This document shows positions 8,719-17,058 of a stretch of DNA of 64,000 bases, in pieces. The stretch spans positions 772,501-836,500 of the forward strand of contig NZ_BNBE01000003.1 of the NCBI RefSeq assembly GCF_014654895.1, written 5' to 3'. The notes under the pieces are model-generated. The model searched no databases. It had not been told where the DNA came from and saw nothing but the letters and a program-made list of their open reading frames with translations. Source of the DNA: Streptomyces filamentosus. Lineage in GTDB: Bacteria > Actinomycetota > Actinomycetes > Streptomycetales > Streptomycetaceae. How positions within the stretch are numbered: the stretch's first letter is position 1; every line of letters begins with the position of its first letter. The position numbers and the translations under genes were made by a program.

Positions 8719-9517
8719 GGCCCGCCTCGCCCGTCGGCGGCGACGGCTCCTCCGGCTCGCCAGGACCGTAGCGGTGACCACGGTCCTGGTGACCGGAGTC
8801 GTGTGGTGGAGCGGGGACGACGACCCCGCCGGGGCCGACGCCAAGGCCGCCGCCGGGGCGGCGGTCCTGCCCGGAGCCGCCACCGGAGGGGCAGCCGGAC
8901 CCGGCGCGGGCCCCGACGCCCCGGCCGCCCCCGGCGCCGCCCGCGAGGACGCCCCTCGGAGCCGTACCTCCGTCTCCGGGGGCGGCGCCTCCGCGGCGCG
9001 GGACGGGGCGGCCGCGGGGCGTCCGGGAGCGGCGGCGGCGCCCGCCCCGCTCGGGCGCTCGCGTCCCACCGCCCTCGCCGTGCCCGCGATCACCATCGAG
9101 GCGCCCGTCCTGGACCTCGGACTCGACGCGCAGGGGCGGCTCGGGGTGCCGCCCGTCGACGATCCGCGGCGGGTCGGCTGGTACGCGCGCGGCCCGGCGC
9201 CCGGTGAACGCGGCACGGCCGTGATGGTCGGCCACCGGGACACCCGCACCGGCCCGGCGATCTTCCTCGACCTCGACTCGCTCGGTCCCGGGAACACCGT
9301 CCGGGTCGCCCGCGCCGACGGGCGGGTCGCCGTCTTCACCGTGGACCGGGTGCGCACCTACGCCAAGTCGGACTTCCCCGACAAGGAGGTGTACGGCTCC
9401 ACCGGCCGGCCCGAACTGCGCCTGCTGACCTGCGGCGGCGCCTACGAGGAGGGAACCGGCTACGAGGCGAACATCGTCGTCTTCGCCCACCTCACCGGCA
9501 TCGACAAGGCGATCTGA
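8705..9517 (+). CDS. Class F sortase
   Basis: 270 residues. A basic N-terminus and a single membrane helix (about 18-36) are followed by a low-complexity Ala/Gly/Pro stalk (to about 118) and a sortase beta-barrel. Catalytic residues are His177 (MVGHRD) and Cys243 (LLTCGG). At the place of the usual catalytic Arg the sequence reads GYEANIVVFA, with Asn256. Class F sortases are actinobacterial transpeptidases that attach surface proteins. The overlapping upstream protein is the obvious partner, but it carries no recognisable sorting motif, so the substrate may be elsewhere. Confidence 0.9.
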   Translation: MARRKARLARRRRRLLRLARTVAVTTVLVTGVVWWSGDDDPAGADAKAAAGAAVLPGAATGGAAGPGAGPDAPAAPGAAREDAPRSRTSVSGGGASAARDGAAAGRPGAAAAPAPLGRSRPTALAVPAITIEAPVLDLGLDAQGRLGVPPVDDPRRVGWYARGPAPGERGTAVMVGHRDTRTGPAIFLDLDSLGPGNTVRVARADGRVAVFTVDRVRTYAKSDFPDKEVYGSTGRPELRLLTCGGAYEEGTGYEANIVVFAHLTGIDKAI

Positions 9518-9652
9518 GCACCGGACACCGCACGGCCCCCGTCGGGTACCGTCGCCCCCGCGGGGTCGGACGGCACCCGGTGCGGGGCCGTTCCGCGTCC
9601 GTTCCGCGCCCGTCCGATGAGATCCGCTCCACTCCGGCAGACCCTGGCGCAG

Positions 9653-9673
9653 TAAAACTAACAGCGCTAGTTT
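9653..9673 (+). promoter_or_regulatory. Candidate operator of the aldehyde/alcohol dehydrogenase operon
   Basis: The inverted repeat AAACTA-N7-TAGTTT (9655-9673) lies about 90 bases before the aldehyde dehydrogenase. The 21-base block matches 16 of 21 bases with 17746-17766, between the TetR gene ending at 17059 and an acyl-CoA dehydrogenase. The same TetR protein may therefore bind both. Confidence 0.6.
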
Positions 9674-9764
9674 GGGGCGGGCGGAGCCGATCGGACCGAC
9701 CCGGAGGGGACCGGCCCGGCCCGCCGCAGGCGAGCGGTCGAGTGGTGAGGGAATGGGGAAGCTG

Positions 9765-11156
9765 ATGAAGGCCCACGACGCGATGTACATCGGTGGGGAG
9801 TGGCGCCCCGCGGCCTCCTCCGAGACGATCCCCGTGATCGATCCGGCCACCGAGCAGGTCATCGCCCACGTCCCCGCCGGCACGGCCGAGGACGTCGACG
9901 CCGCCGTGCGCGCCGCCCGCGCCGCGCTGCCCGGCTGGGCCGCCACCCCGCCCGCCGAACGAGCCGCCCGGATAGCCGCCCTGCGCGACGTGCTCGCCGC
10001 GCGCGCCGGGGAGATCGCCGCCACCGTCACCGCCGAGCTCGGCGCCCCGCCGAAGCTCGCCGCCGCCGTCCACGCCGGACTGCCGGTCGCGGTGGCCGGC
10101 TCGTACGCCGAACTCGCCGCCACCCACCCCTTCGTGGAGAAGGTCGGCAACTCCACCGTCTACGCGGAGCCGGTCGGCGTCGTCGCCGCCATCACCCCCT
10201 GGAACTACCCGCTCCACCAGATCGTCGCCAAGGTCGCCCCGGCCCTCGCCGCCGGCTGCGCCACCGTCCTCAAGCCCGCCGAGGACACCCCGCTCACCGC
10301 CCAGCTCTTCGCCGAGGCCGTCCACGAGGCGGGCCTTCCGGCCGGCGTCTTCAACCTGGTCACCGGGGTCGGCGCCGTCGCCGGGCAGGCCCTCGCCGAG
10401 CACCCGGACGTCGACCTCGTCTCCTTCACCGGCTCCACCGCCGTCGGCCGCCGCATCGGCGCCCTCGCCGGCGGCGCCGTGAAGCGGGTCGCCCTCGAAC
10501 TCGGCGGCAAGTCCGCCAACGTGATCCTGCCGAGCGCCGACCTCGCCCGGGCCGTCGCCGTCGGCGTCGGCAACGTCATGTCCAACTCCGGTCAGACGTG
10601 CAGCGCCTGGACCCGGATGCTGGTCCCCGCCGACCGGTACGAGGAGGCCGTGGCCCTCGCCGCCGAGGCCGTCGCCAAGTACGCCCCCGGCGAGCGCCTC
10701 GGCCCGCTGGTCAGCGCCCGCCAGCGCGACCGGGTCCGCGGCTACATCGAGAAGGGGATCGAGGAGGGCGCCCGGCTCGTCGCCGGCGGCCCCGACGCCC
10801 CGCTGGAGACCGGCTACTACGTCTCCCCGACGGTCTTCGCCGACGTCACCCCCGACATGACCATCGCCCGGGAGGAGATCTTCGGCCCGGTCGTCTCGAT
10901 CCTCCGGTACGAGGACGAGGAGGAGGCCCTCGCCCTCGCCAACGGCACCGAGTACGGCCTCGGCGGCGCCGTCTGGGGCGAGGAGTCCGCGGCGGTCGCC
11001 TTCGCCCGCCGCATGGAGACCGGCCAGGTCGACATCAACGGCGGCCGGTTCAACCCGCTCGCCCCCTTCGGCGGCTGGAAGCGCTCCGGCGTCGGCCGCG
11101 AACTCGGCGCGCACGGCCTCGCCGAGTACCTCCAGACCCGCTCCCTCCAGTTCTGA
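9765..11156 (+). CDS. NAD(P)+-dependent aldehyde dehydrogenase
   Basis: 463 residues from ATG 9765, preceded by GGGGAAG; ATG 9753 is a possible earlier start. It has the ALDH superfamily signatures: ITPWNYPLHQI, KPAEDTPLTA, SFTGSTAVGRRI, the general-base motif LELGGKSAN, the nucleophile Cys in SNSGQTCSAWTRM, and EEIFGPVVSI and GGWKRSGVGRELG. It oxidises an aldehyde to the acid; substrate range cannot be read. The next gene is a Zn alcohol dehydrogenase 31 bases downstream, so together they would take an alcohol to an acid. The shared operator upstream links it to an acyl-CoA dehydrogenase 8 kb away. Confidence 0.93.
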   Translation: MKAHDAMYIGGEWRPAASSETIPVIDPATEQVIAHVPAGTAEDVDAAVRAARAALPGWAATPPAERAARIAALRDVLAARAGEIAATVTAELGAPPKLAAAVHAGLPVAVAGSYAELAATHPFVEKVGNSTVYAEPVGVVAAITPWNYPLHQIVAKVAPALAAGCATVLKPAEDTPLTAQLFAEAVHEAGLPAGVFNLVTGVGAVAGQALAEHPDVDLVSFTGSTAVGRRIGALAGGAVKRVALELGGKSANVILPSADLARAVAVGVGNVMSNSGQTCSAWTRMLVPADRYEEAVALAAEAVAKYAPGERLGPLVSARQRDRVRGYIEKGIEEGARLVAGGPDAPLETGYYVSPTVFADVTPDMTIAREEIFGPVVSILRYEDEEEALALANGTEYGLGGAVWGEESAAVAFARRMETGQVDINGGRFNPLAPFGGWKRSGVGRELGAHGLAEYLQTRSLQF

Positions 11157-11187
11157 GCCCCGGCCCGCCCGCAGTAAGGAGACACCC

Positions 11188-12267
11188 GTGATCCGTGCCG
11201 CCGTCCTGCCCGCCGTCGGTGCCCCGCTGGAGGTCACCGGCATCGAACTGCCCGAGCCCGGACCCGGCCGGGTCCGGATCCGCCTCGCCGCGGCCGGGGT
11301 CTGCCACTCCGACCTGTCGCTGTCCGACGGCACCATGCGCGTCCCCGTCCCGGCCGTCCTCGGCCACGAGGGCGCGGGCACCGTGGTCGCCGTCGGCGAG
11401 GGCGTGACCCACGTCGCCCCCGGCGACGGCGTGGTCCTCAACTGGGCGCCGTCCTGCGGCGCCTGCCACCCCTGCGCGCTCGGCGAGGTGTGGCTCTGCG
11501 TCAACGCCCTCAACGGCGCGGCGGACGTCCACGCCCGCGCCGCCGACGGCCGCGAGCTGCACCCGGGCCTCAACGTGGCCGCGTTCGCCGAGGAGACGGT
11601 CGTCGCCGCGAACTGCGTGCTGCCCGCCCCGGAGGGCGTACCGCTCACCGACGCCGCCCTGCTGGGCTGCGCCGTCCTCACCGGCTGGGGCGCCGTGCAC
11701 CACTCCGCCCGGGTCCGGGCGGGCGAGACCGTCGCCGTCTTCGGCGTCGGCGGCGTCGGCCTCGCCACCCTCCAGGCCGCCCGGATCGCCGGGGCGGCCA
11801 CGATCGTCGCCGTGGACGTCTCCCCGGAGAAGGAGGCGCTCGCGCGGGCCGCCGGGGCCACCGAGTACGTCGTGGCCTCGGAGACCACCGCCCGCGAGAT
11901 CCGGAAGCTGACCGGCGGGCACGGGGTCGACGTGGCCGTGGAATGCGTGGGCCGCGCCGTCACCATCCGCACCGCCTGGGAGTCCACCCGGCGGGGCGGT
12001 CGCACCACCGTCGTCGGCATCGGCGGCAAGGACCAGCAGGTCTCCTTCAACGCGCTGGAGATCTTCCACTGGGGCCGCACCCTCGCCGGCTGCGTGTACG
12101 GCAACTCGAACCCGGCCGTCGACCTGCCCGTCATCGCCGGCCACATCCGGGACGGCAGCTTCGACCTGGGCGCGCTCGTCACCGAGCGGATCACCCTGGA
12201 GGGCATCCCCGGGGCCTTCGACGCCATGCTCGCGGGCAAGGGCGGCCGGGCCCTCGTCGTCTTCTGA
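11188..12267 (+). CDS. Zinc-dependent alcohol dehydrogenase (class III-like MDR family)
   Basis: 359 residues from GTG 11188, with a strong AAGGAG ribosome binding site. Catalytic zinc ligands are in AGVCHSDL and GHEGAG. The structural zinc site CGACHPCALGEVWLC has the C-x2-C-x2-C-x7-C spacing. The Rossmann motif is FGVGGVGLATL. Overall layout follows the glutathione/mycothiol-linked and NDMA-dependent alcohol dehydrogenase branch, and it is a paralogue of the gene at 40843. It forms an operon with the upstream aldehyde dehydrogenase. Substrate is not known. Confidence 0.92.
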   Translation: MIRAAVLPAVGAPLEVTGIELPEPGPGRVRIRLAAAGVCHSDLSLSDGTMRVPVPAVLGHEGAGTVVAVGEGVTHVAPGDGVVLNWAPSCGACHPCALGEVWLCVNALNGAADVHARAADGRELHPGLNVAAFAEETVVAANCVLPAPEGVPLTDAALLGCAVLTGWGAVHHSARVRAGETVAVFGVGGVGLATLQAARIAGAATIVAVDVSPEKEALARAAGATEYVVASETTAREIRKLTGGHGVDVAVECVGRAVTIRTAWESTRRGGRTTVVGIGGKDQQVSFNALEIFHWGRTLAGCVYGNSNPAVDLPVIAGHIRDGSFDLGALVTERITLEGIPGAFDAMLAGKGGRALVVF

Positions 12268-12289
12268 CGGCCGCCTCCCGGCGCACGGC

Positions 12290-13009
12290 TCAAGCGGCGG
12301 CCCGCAGCAGGATGTCCTCGTACACCCGCGGGTCGTCGCCGGTCACCACCGGCCAGCCCACGCCGTACGCGCCCTCCCAGGACACCTCGACGCCCGGGTT
12401 GGCGACGTCCGTGCCGTCCGGCAGGAACAGGTGCGGACTGCACCGGACCGCGTCCGTCCGCGAGAGCGCCGTCTGGTCGGCGAGCGCGCGACGGGCGCGT
12501 CCGTCGTCCAGGGCCGCCTCCAGCTCCGCCACGTCGACCCCGCCGGTCTCCTTCGCCACGTCCAGGATCACCCGCCGGTTGCTCACGCACCGAGACTCGG
12601 CCCAGAACGCCCGGCGCAGACCGAGGTCGAGGAGCTCCGAGGCGCGCAGGGACTGCTCCTTCGCCGCGAGCACCGCCTCCAGGGCCGGCAGCGTGGTGGA
12701 CGGGTAGAGCCAGTCCTTCGCCTGCCACAGCTGCCAGCCCGCCGCCGGTTCCAGCGACGCCATCCGGGCCACCTCGCTGTCCGTGCCGGGGCGCGGGCTC
12801 GGTGCGTCGTTGAGCAGTTCCAGCGGGAAGGCACGCAGGTCGAAGGAGACCCGTTCCGTCAGGCCCAGCCGGGCCCTGGTGGCGTGCAGCCGGTGGACCG
12901 CGAGGTGCGCGAAGGAGCACCACAGGTCGGCGTGCACGACGACGACACCGGGCGGCGGGGTGGCGACCGTGGGGGCTGTGGCGGGGACTGCGGCGGTGTT
13001 CTCGGACAT
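12290..13009 (-). CDS. DsbA-family thioredoxin-fold protein without CXXC
   Basis: 239 residues. After a 20-residue Ala/Pro/Thr-rich start, VVVVHADLWCSFAHLAVHRL matches the start of the DsbA/2-hydroxychromene-2-carboxylate isomerase fold (FrnE-like), in which the active site is normally CPWC or SPY. Here the motif is WCSF, a single Cys followed by Ser-Phe, so disulfide exchange is unlikely. The helical insert and a cis-Pro-like segment (SPHLFLPDG) are present. It has no signal peptide and is cytoplasmic. It is convergent with the alcohol dehydrogenase. Function is unknown; an isomerase or transferase role is possible. Confidence 0.82.
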   Translation of the reverse strand: MSENTAAVPATAPTVATPPPGVVVVHADLWCSFAHLAVHRLHATRARLGLTERVSFDLRAFPLELLNDAPSPRPGTDSEVARMASLEPAAGWQLWQAKDWLYPSTTLPALEAVLAAKEQSLRASELLDLGLRRAFWAESRCVSNRRVILDVAKETGGVDVAELEAALDDGRARRALADQTALSRTDAVRCSPHLFLPDGTDVANPGVEVSWEGAYGVGWPVVTGDDPRVYEDILLRAAA

Positions 13010-13094
13010 GGCTTTCCCTTCGGGACGGGGAGGGGCGGGCTTTCGGGGTGCGGGGCTCGGCCTCGGTGCTCCGGGCGGGGTTTCGGGCGCGGGA

Positions 13095-14033
13095 TCAGGC
13101 GAGTTGGATGGCGAGGGAGCCGGCGAGCAGCAGGGCGAGGCCGAGTGTGCGGGGGCGGGTGAGGGGACGGCGGGGCAGCCGGAAGAGCCCCTTGTGGTCG
13201 ATGAGGGCCGAGGTCAGCTGCTGGCCCGTGACCGTGAGCGCGATCGTCACCGCCGCGCCGATGGCGGGTATGAGCAGGAAGGTGCCGGTCACATAGGCGG
13301 CGGCGCAGGCTCCGCCCAGCCAGCCCCACCAGGGCATCTTCTTCAGCGGGGCGACGCGCGGGGCCGGGGTGTGCCGGGTGGCCCGCAGCACCAGCAGGAC
13401 GACGGCGATCGTGAGGGTCGCGACGGCGAAGCTGAGCACGGCGACCGTGAGCGGGGCGTGGAGCCGCTCACGCAGGCGGGCGTTGACGGCGCCCTGCACG
13501 GGCAGGACCCCGCCCGCGACGATCCCGAGGGCGAGCCAGCCGGCGCGGGCCGCCCGGGAGAGGCCGGGGGCGCCGGCGGGGGCCGCGCCGCGCCCGCCGC
13601 GGATGATCACGACGATGCCGGCGAGGACGGCGGCGGCGCCGAGGACGATGCCCGCGCCGAACTCCTTGCGCTCCAGGCCGAGCAGGCCGAAGAGGTCGAG
13701 GGCGAGCGAGGCGAACATCTGGCCGGTGACGAAGAGCCCGACGCTCGCCAGCGCACCGAGCCGGGGGAACAACAGGATGCCGCTGGTGATGTAGAGGGGG
13801 CTGGCCAGTCCGCCGAGGAGCTGCCAGGCGGGCACGTCGGGCAGCCTCCCGAGCGCTCCGAGGGTCCCGGCGGCGAGCGCGAGGGCGGTCAGCAGGGCGG
13901 TGGCGACGCCGAGCTGGAGCGTCGAGGCGCCGTACGGGGTGCCGACGGCGGAGTTGAGCTGGAGGTTGGCCGACGCCTGGACGGCGAGGAGGCAGCCGAC
14001 CAGCAGGGCGGTGGCGAGCAGTGCGGTGTGCAT
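13095..14033 (-). CDS. DMT-superfamily transporter, double YdcZ (DUF606) protein
   Basis: 312 residues from ATG 14033, preceded by GAGGGAGA. About ten membrane segments form two homologous halves: LQLNSAVGTPYG...FVTGQMFASLALD in the first matches VQGAVNARL...TVTGQQLTSALIDH in the second, each a YdcZ/DUF606 unit of five helices. Bacterial YdcZ proteins are usually separate five-helix genes; here two are fused. Presumed small-molecule exporter. It is divergent from a TetR gene with two operator palindromes in the shared promoter, the classical layout of an inducible efflux system. Confidence 0.88.
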   Translation of the reverse strand: MHTALLATALLVGCLLAVQASANLQLNSAVGTPYGASTLQLGVATALLTALALAAGTLGALGRLPDVPAWQLLGGLASPLYITSGILLFPRLGALASVGLFVTGQMFASLALDLFGLLGLERKEFGAGIVLGAAAVLAGIVVIIRGGRGAAPAGAPGLSRAARAGWLALGIVAGGVLPVQGAVNARLRERLHAPLTVAVLSFAVATLTIAVVLLVLRATRHTPAPRVAPLKKMPWWGWLGGACAAAYVTGTFLLIPAIGAAVTIALTVTGQQLTSALIDHKGLFRLPRRPLTRPRTLGLALLLAGSLAIQLA

Positions 14034-14113
14034 CGGTGGTCTCCCTCGCGGAACGTCCGAGCAGGGCGGTGCGGAGCGGTACAGGGCAGGGCGGAGCACA
14101 TCAGGGACGCCAC

Positions 14114-14134
14114 AAGCGGACGTCGTGTCCGTTT
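14114..14134 (+). promoter_or_regulatory. TetR operator copy 1 between exporter and regulator
   Basis: AAGCGGAC-N5-GTCCGTTT, an inverted repeat with 7 of 8 arm bases paired, lies in the divergent promoter region. A second copy starts 41 bases further on. Confidence 0.75.
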
Positions 14135-14154
14135 AGACTGCCATGAGCCCGCGC

Positions 14155-14175
14155 AAGTGGACAAGGTGTCCGTTT
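14155..14175 (+). promoter_or_regulatory. TetR operator copy 2 between exporter and regulator
   Basis: AAGTGGAC-N5-GTCCGTTT is the second copy of the palindrome, 41 bases (about four helical turns) from the first and 27 bases before the TetR start. It fits autorepression plus repression of the divergent YdcZ-type exporter. Confidence 0.75.
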
Positions 14176-14201
14176 GGGTGAAAGGGAAGTAGGGTCGATC
14201 C

Positions 14202-15062
14202 ATGAGCGACCACGAGCGTCACGCTCCCGGGGCCGACCCGGCGCAGACGACGAACGAGGCGGCCCGCCCTCCGGCGGACCGCCCCTCCCGCGCCGTTCCC
14301 GGCGCCCGCGACCTCTCCGGCGCCCGTGACCTGCCCGGCGTCCGTGACCTCCCTGACGCCCGAGGCCTGCCCGACGTCCCCGGGCCGCCCGGTTCCCCCG
14401 CCGAGCGCGTCCTCGCCGAGGCGCTCGGGCCGGGCGGGGACCCCCTCGCCGGGGGCGACCTCCTGCTCCCGGACGCGCGCCCGGCCGCCGCGCCGCGCCG
14501 CCGTGCCGACGCGGAACGCAACCGCGCCCAGATCCTCGCCGCCGCCGAACGGCTCTTCGCGGAGGGCGACCCCCGGACGGTCACCATGGACCGCATCGCC
14601 AAGGCGGCCGGCGTGGGCCGGGCCACGCTCTACCGCAGCTTCCCCGATCCGGCCTCCGTCGCGGTGGCGCTGCTCGACGAGCACGAGCGCCTGCTCCAGG
14701 GCCAACTCGTCTACGGGCCGCCGCCGCTGGGCCCCGGGGCGCCCGCGGGGGAGCGGCTCGCCGCGTTCTACCTCGCGATGCTCGACCTCCTGGAGAAGCA
14801 CCTGCCGCTGGCGCTCGGCGCGGAGACCGGCCCCGAGCGCTTCCGCACCGGCGCGTACGGCTTCTGGCGCGTCCACGTCCGCACCCTGCTCGTCGCCCAC
14901 GGGGCCGAGGACCCCGACGCCCTCGTCGACACGGTGCTCGCCCCGCTCGGGCCCGAGCTGTTCGCCTTCCAGCGGCACGAACTCGGGCTCTCCGTCGAGC
15001 GGATCGGCACCTCACTGACGACGTTCGCCCGCCGCCTCCTCCACGCCGGCGCCCCCGCCTGA
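14202..15062 (+). CDS. TetR family regulator with long repetitive N-terminal extension
   Basis: 286 residues, about 90 longer than a usual TetR. The first 100 residues are low complexity and contain imperfect repeats of a 6-residue unit (GARDLS, GARDLP, GVRDLP, DARGLP, DVPG). The HTH follows at about residues 105-150 (NRAQILAAAERLF then MDRIAKAAGVGRATLYRSF). The ATG at 14202 sits just after the paired operators and no later start is obvious before the repeats. It probably represses the divergent YdcZ-type transporter. Its 3' end overlaps the convergent EamA gene by 51 bases. Confidence 0.88.
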   Translation: MSDHERHAPGADPAQTTNEAARPPADRPSRAVPGARDLSGARDLPGVRDLPDARGLPDVPGPPGSPAERVLAEALGPGGDPLAGGDLLLPDARPAAAPRRRADAERNRAQILAAAERLFAEGDPRTVTMDRIAKAAGVGRATLYRSFPDPASVAVALLDEHERLLQGQLVYGPPPLGPGAPAGERLAAFYLAMLDLLEKHLPLALGAETGPERFRTGAYGFWRVHVRTLLVAHGAEDPDALVDTVLAPLGPELFAFQRHELGLSVERIGTSLTTFARRLLHAGAPA

Positions 15063-16025
15063 CGCGACCGGCGGAGCGGTGGCGGTGTCCCGCTCCCGGG
15101 CCCGGAGCCGGGACCGGGAGCGGGACACCGCCACCCCCGCCAGGCACAGCGCGCCGCCCGCCAGCGTCAGCGCTCCCGGCAGTTCGCCCAGCAGCGCCCA
15201 GGCCATCAGCACCACGAGGGCGGGCACGGCGTAGGTGGTCGCGCCCATCCGCCCGGCCGTCGTCCGCGCCAGCGCGTACGCCCAGGTCGTGCAGGCGACG
15301 GCGGTGGGGAACACCCCGAGGTAGACCATGTTCGCGGTCGCCGACAGGGGTGCCCGCGCCGCCTCCGTCACCAGCTGTCCGGCGAACGGCAGGCAGGCGA
15401 CGGCGCCGATCACGCAGCCGAACGTCGTCGCCTGGAGCGCGCTCGCGTGGGCCAGCGCCGGCTTCTGCGCGACGACCCCGCCCGCGTACGCCACCGCAGC
15501 CAGCAGGCAGAGGGCGACGCCGAGCACCGAGACGTGCCCGCCCCCGCCGGACGCCGACAGGCCCACGGCCACCGCGCCCGCGAAGGACACCGCCATCCCG
15601 GCCAGCAGTCGCGGCGGCAGCGCCTCCTTCAGGAAGCGGGCGCCGAGCAGCGCGATCAGGAGCGGGCCGACGTTGACCAGCATCGCGGCCGTTCCGGCGT
15701 CCACCTCCTGCTCGCCCCAGTTCAGCACCACCAGATACAGCCCGAACCAGAGCAGCCCGGAGGCGAGGATCCCCGGCCAGGCGGCCCGGGGCGGCAGCCC
15801 CTCGCCCCGGACCAGGAGGACGGCCCCGAGGACCAGCGCCCCGGCGAGCAGCCGCCCGAGGGCCAGCGCGCCGGGGGAGTAGGCGGCCCCTGCGCTGCGG
15901 ATGGAGACGAAGGCGGACGCCCACAGGACGACCGTGACCCCGGCGGCGACGAGCGCGAGCCGGTCGGCGGCGGGGGAGGGGGAAGGTGAGGAGGGGGAGA
16001 GGGAGGAGGACGAGGGTTTCGGCAT
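15012..16025 (-). CDS. EamA/DMT family transporter
   Basis: 337 residues from ATG 16025 (MPKPSSSS). About ten transmembrane helices form two EamA repeats (VLWASAFVSIRSAG in the first, GVFPTAVACTTWAYALAR in the second), as in the RhaT/YdcZ drug-metabolite superfamily. The C-terminal tail is Arg-rich, then Ala/Gly-rich. Presumed export of a metabolite or drug. The end is antisense to the last 51 bases of the TetR gene. ArsR and TetR genes lie upstream on the same strand, with a 211-base gap in which I see no other feature. Confidence 0.88.
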   Translation of the reverse strand: MPKPSSSSLSPSSPSPSPAADRLALVAAGVTVVLWASAFVSIRSAGAAYSPGALALGRLLAGALVLGAVLLVRGEGLPPRAAWPGILASGLLWFGLYLVVLNWGEQEVDAGTAAMLVNVGPLLIALLGARFLKEALPPRLLAGMAVSFAGAVAVGLSASGGGGHVSVLGVALCLLAAVAYAGGVVAQKPALAHASALQATTFGCVIGAVACLPFAGQLVTEAARAPLSATANMVYLGVFPTAVACTTWAYALARTTAGRMGATTYAVPALVVLMAWALLGELPGALTLAGGALCLAGVAVSRSRSRLRARERDTATAPPVASGGGAGVEEAAGERRQ

Positions 16026-16236
16026 GGCACGACGGTAGGCCGCCGACCTTTCGGCCCTCACCGCAATATTCCTGGCGGCAGGGCCGGGCAGGGCCTGGCC
16101 TGGCGGCCGGGCCGGTTTCGCGCCCGCGCTGGAATCCGTGCCCGCGCCCGTGCCCGCGTCCGCGGACGGACCCTCGCCCGGATCCGTACCCGCGCCCGCG
16201 TCCGAACCTCCCCCGGACCCGCGGACGTCCCGCCCG

Positions 16237-17040
16237 TCACCGCAAGGCGTCCGCCTCGATCCCGAGTTCCTGCCGCAGGGCCCGCTCGCCCGCCGGAGTG
16301 ACCTTCACGGCCCGCGCGGAGCCGATCCGCACGCACCAGCCGGCGTCCAGCGCGTGCGCGCAGAGCGCCGCCCCCGCGCGGCCCGCGAGGTGGGGGCGGC
16401 GCTCGGTCCAGTCCAGGCACGCGCGCGTGAGCGGCCGCCGCCCCTGTGCCGGAAGGGGGACGCCGAGCGCCGCGAACCACTCCAGGCCCCGTTCCGTGAG
16501 TGCGAACCCGGTGTCCTGGCGCAGCAGTCCGCGCGCGGTCAGCGCGTCGGTGACGGCGACCCCGAGCCGTCCGGCGAGATGGTCGTAGCAGGTACGGCCC
16601 CGGGCCATCGCCCGTCCGGCGCTCGCGGCCGCCAGCGAGCGGGGCGCCTCCTGGGGGTCCGGCCCGGCGAGGCCGGCCAGTTCCTCCACGAGGTGCGCGA
16701 TGCCGGGCCCGGCCAGCCGTACGTACCGGTGCCGTCCCTGCCGCTCCTCGGCGAGCACCCCGCCCGCGACGAGCTTCCCCAGGTGCTCGGTGGCGGTGGA
16801 CGGCGCCACGCGCGCGTGACGGGCCAACTCCCCGGCGGTCCAGGCCCGTCCGTCGAGCAGCGCGAGCACCATCGCGGCCCGGCTCTCCTCCGCGAAGAGC
16901 GCCGCGAAAGCGGCGAGCCGCCCGGCCCCCACGAGGTGACCGCCTTCCGCCGGGCGTCCGGCCCCCGCGGGACGATCACCTCCTCCGGCACGCCCGCTGT
17001 CTCCGGTGCGGCCGGCTCCCCCGAGATCACTGGTTCCCAT
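16237..17040 (-). CDS. ArsR-type winged-helix transcriptional regulator
   Basis: 267 residues. After a Gly-rich N-terminus (about 40 residues), the winged helix reads AFAALFAEESRAAMVLALLDG, then TAGELARHARVAPSTATEHLGKL and GVLAEERQGRHRYVRL (about residues 45-110), as in ArsR/SmtB. No ArsR metal motif ELxVGD is seen, so a non-metal ligand is likely. The C-terminal 150 residues form a second domain found in long ArsR proteins of Streptomyces. It starts 18 bases after the TetR stop on the same strand and probably shares its transcript. It may control the EamA gene downstream. Confidence 0.85.
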   Translation of the reverse strand: MGTSDLGGAGRTGDSGRAGGGDRPAGAGRPAEGGHLVGAGRLAAFAALFAEESRAAMVLALLDGRAWTAGELARHARVAPSTATEHLGKLVAGGVLAEERQGRHRYVRLAGPGIAHLVEELAGLAGPDPQEAPRSLAAASAGRAMARGRTCYDHLAGRLGVAVTDALTARGLLRQDTGFALTERGLEWFAALGVPLPAQGRRPLTRACLDWTERRPHLAGRAGAALCAHALDAGWCVRIGSARAVKVTPAGERALRQELGIEADALR

Positions 17041-17058
17041 GGGTCCAGCATCCCGCCC

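Noticed and set aside
9532..9591. Possible terminator after the sortase gene (ACGGCCCC / GGGGCCGT)
   Set aside because: The arms are 44 bases apart and the inner sequence pairs imperfectly; too weak to list.
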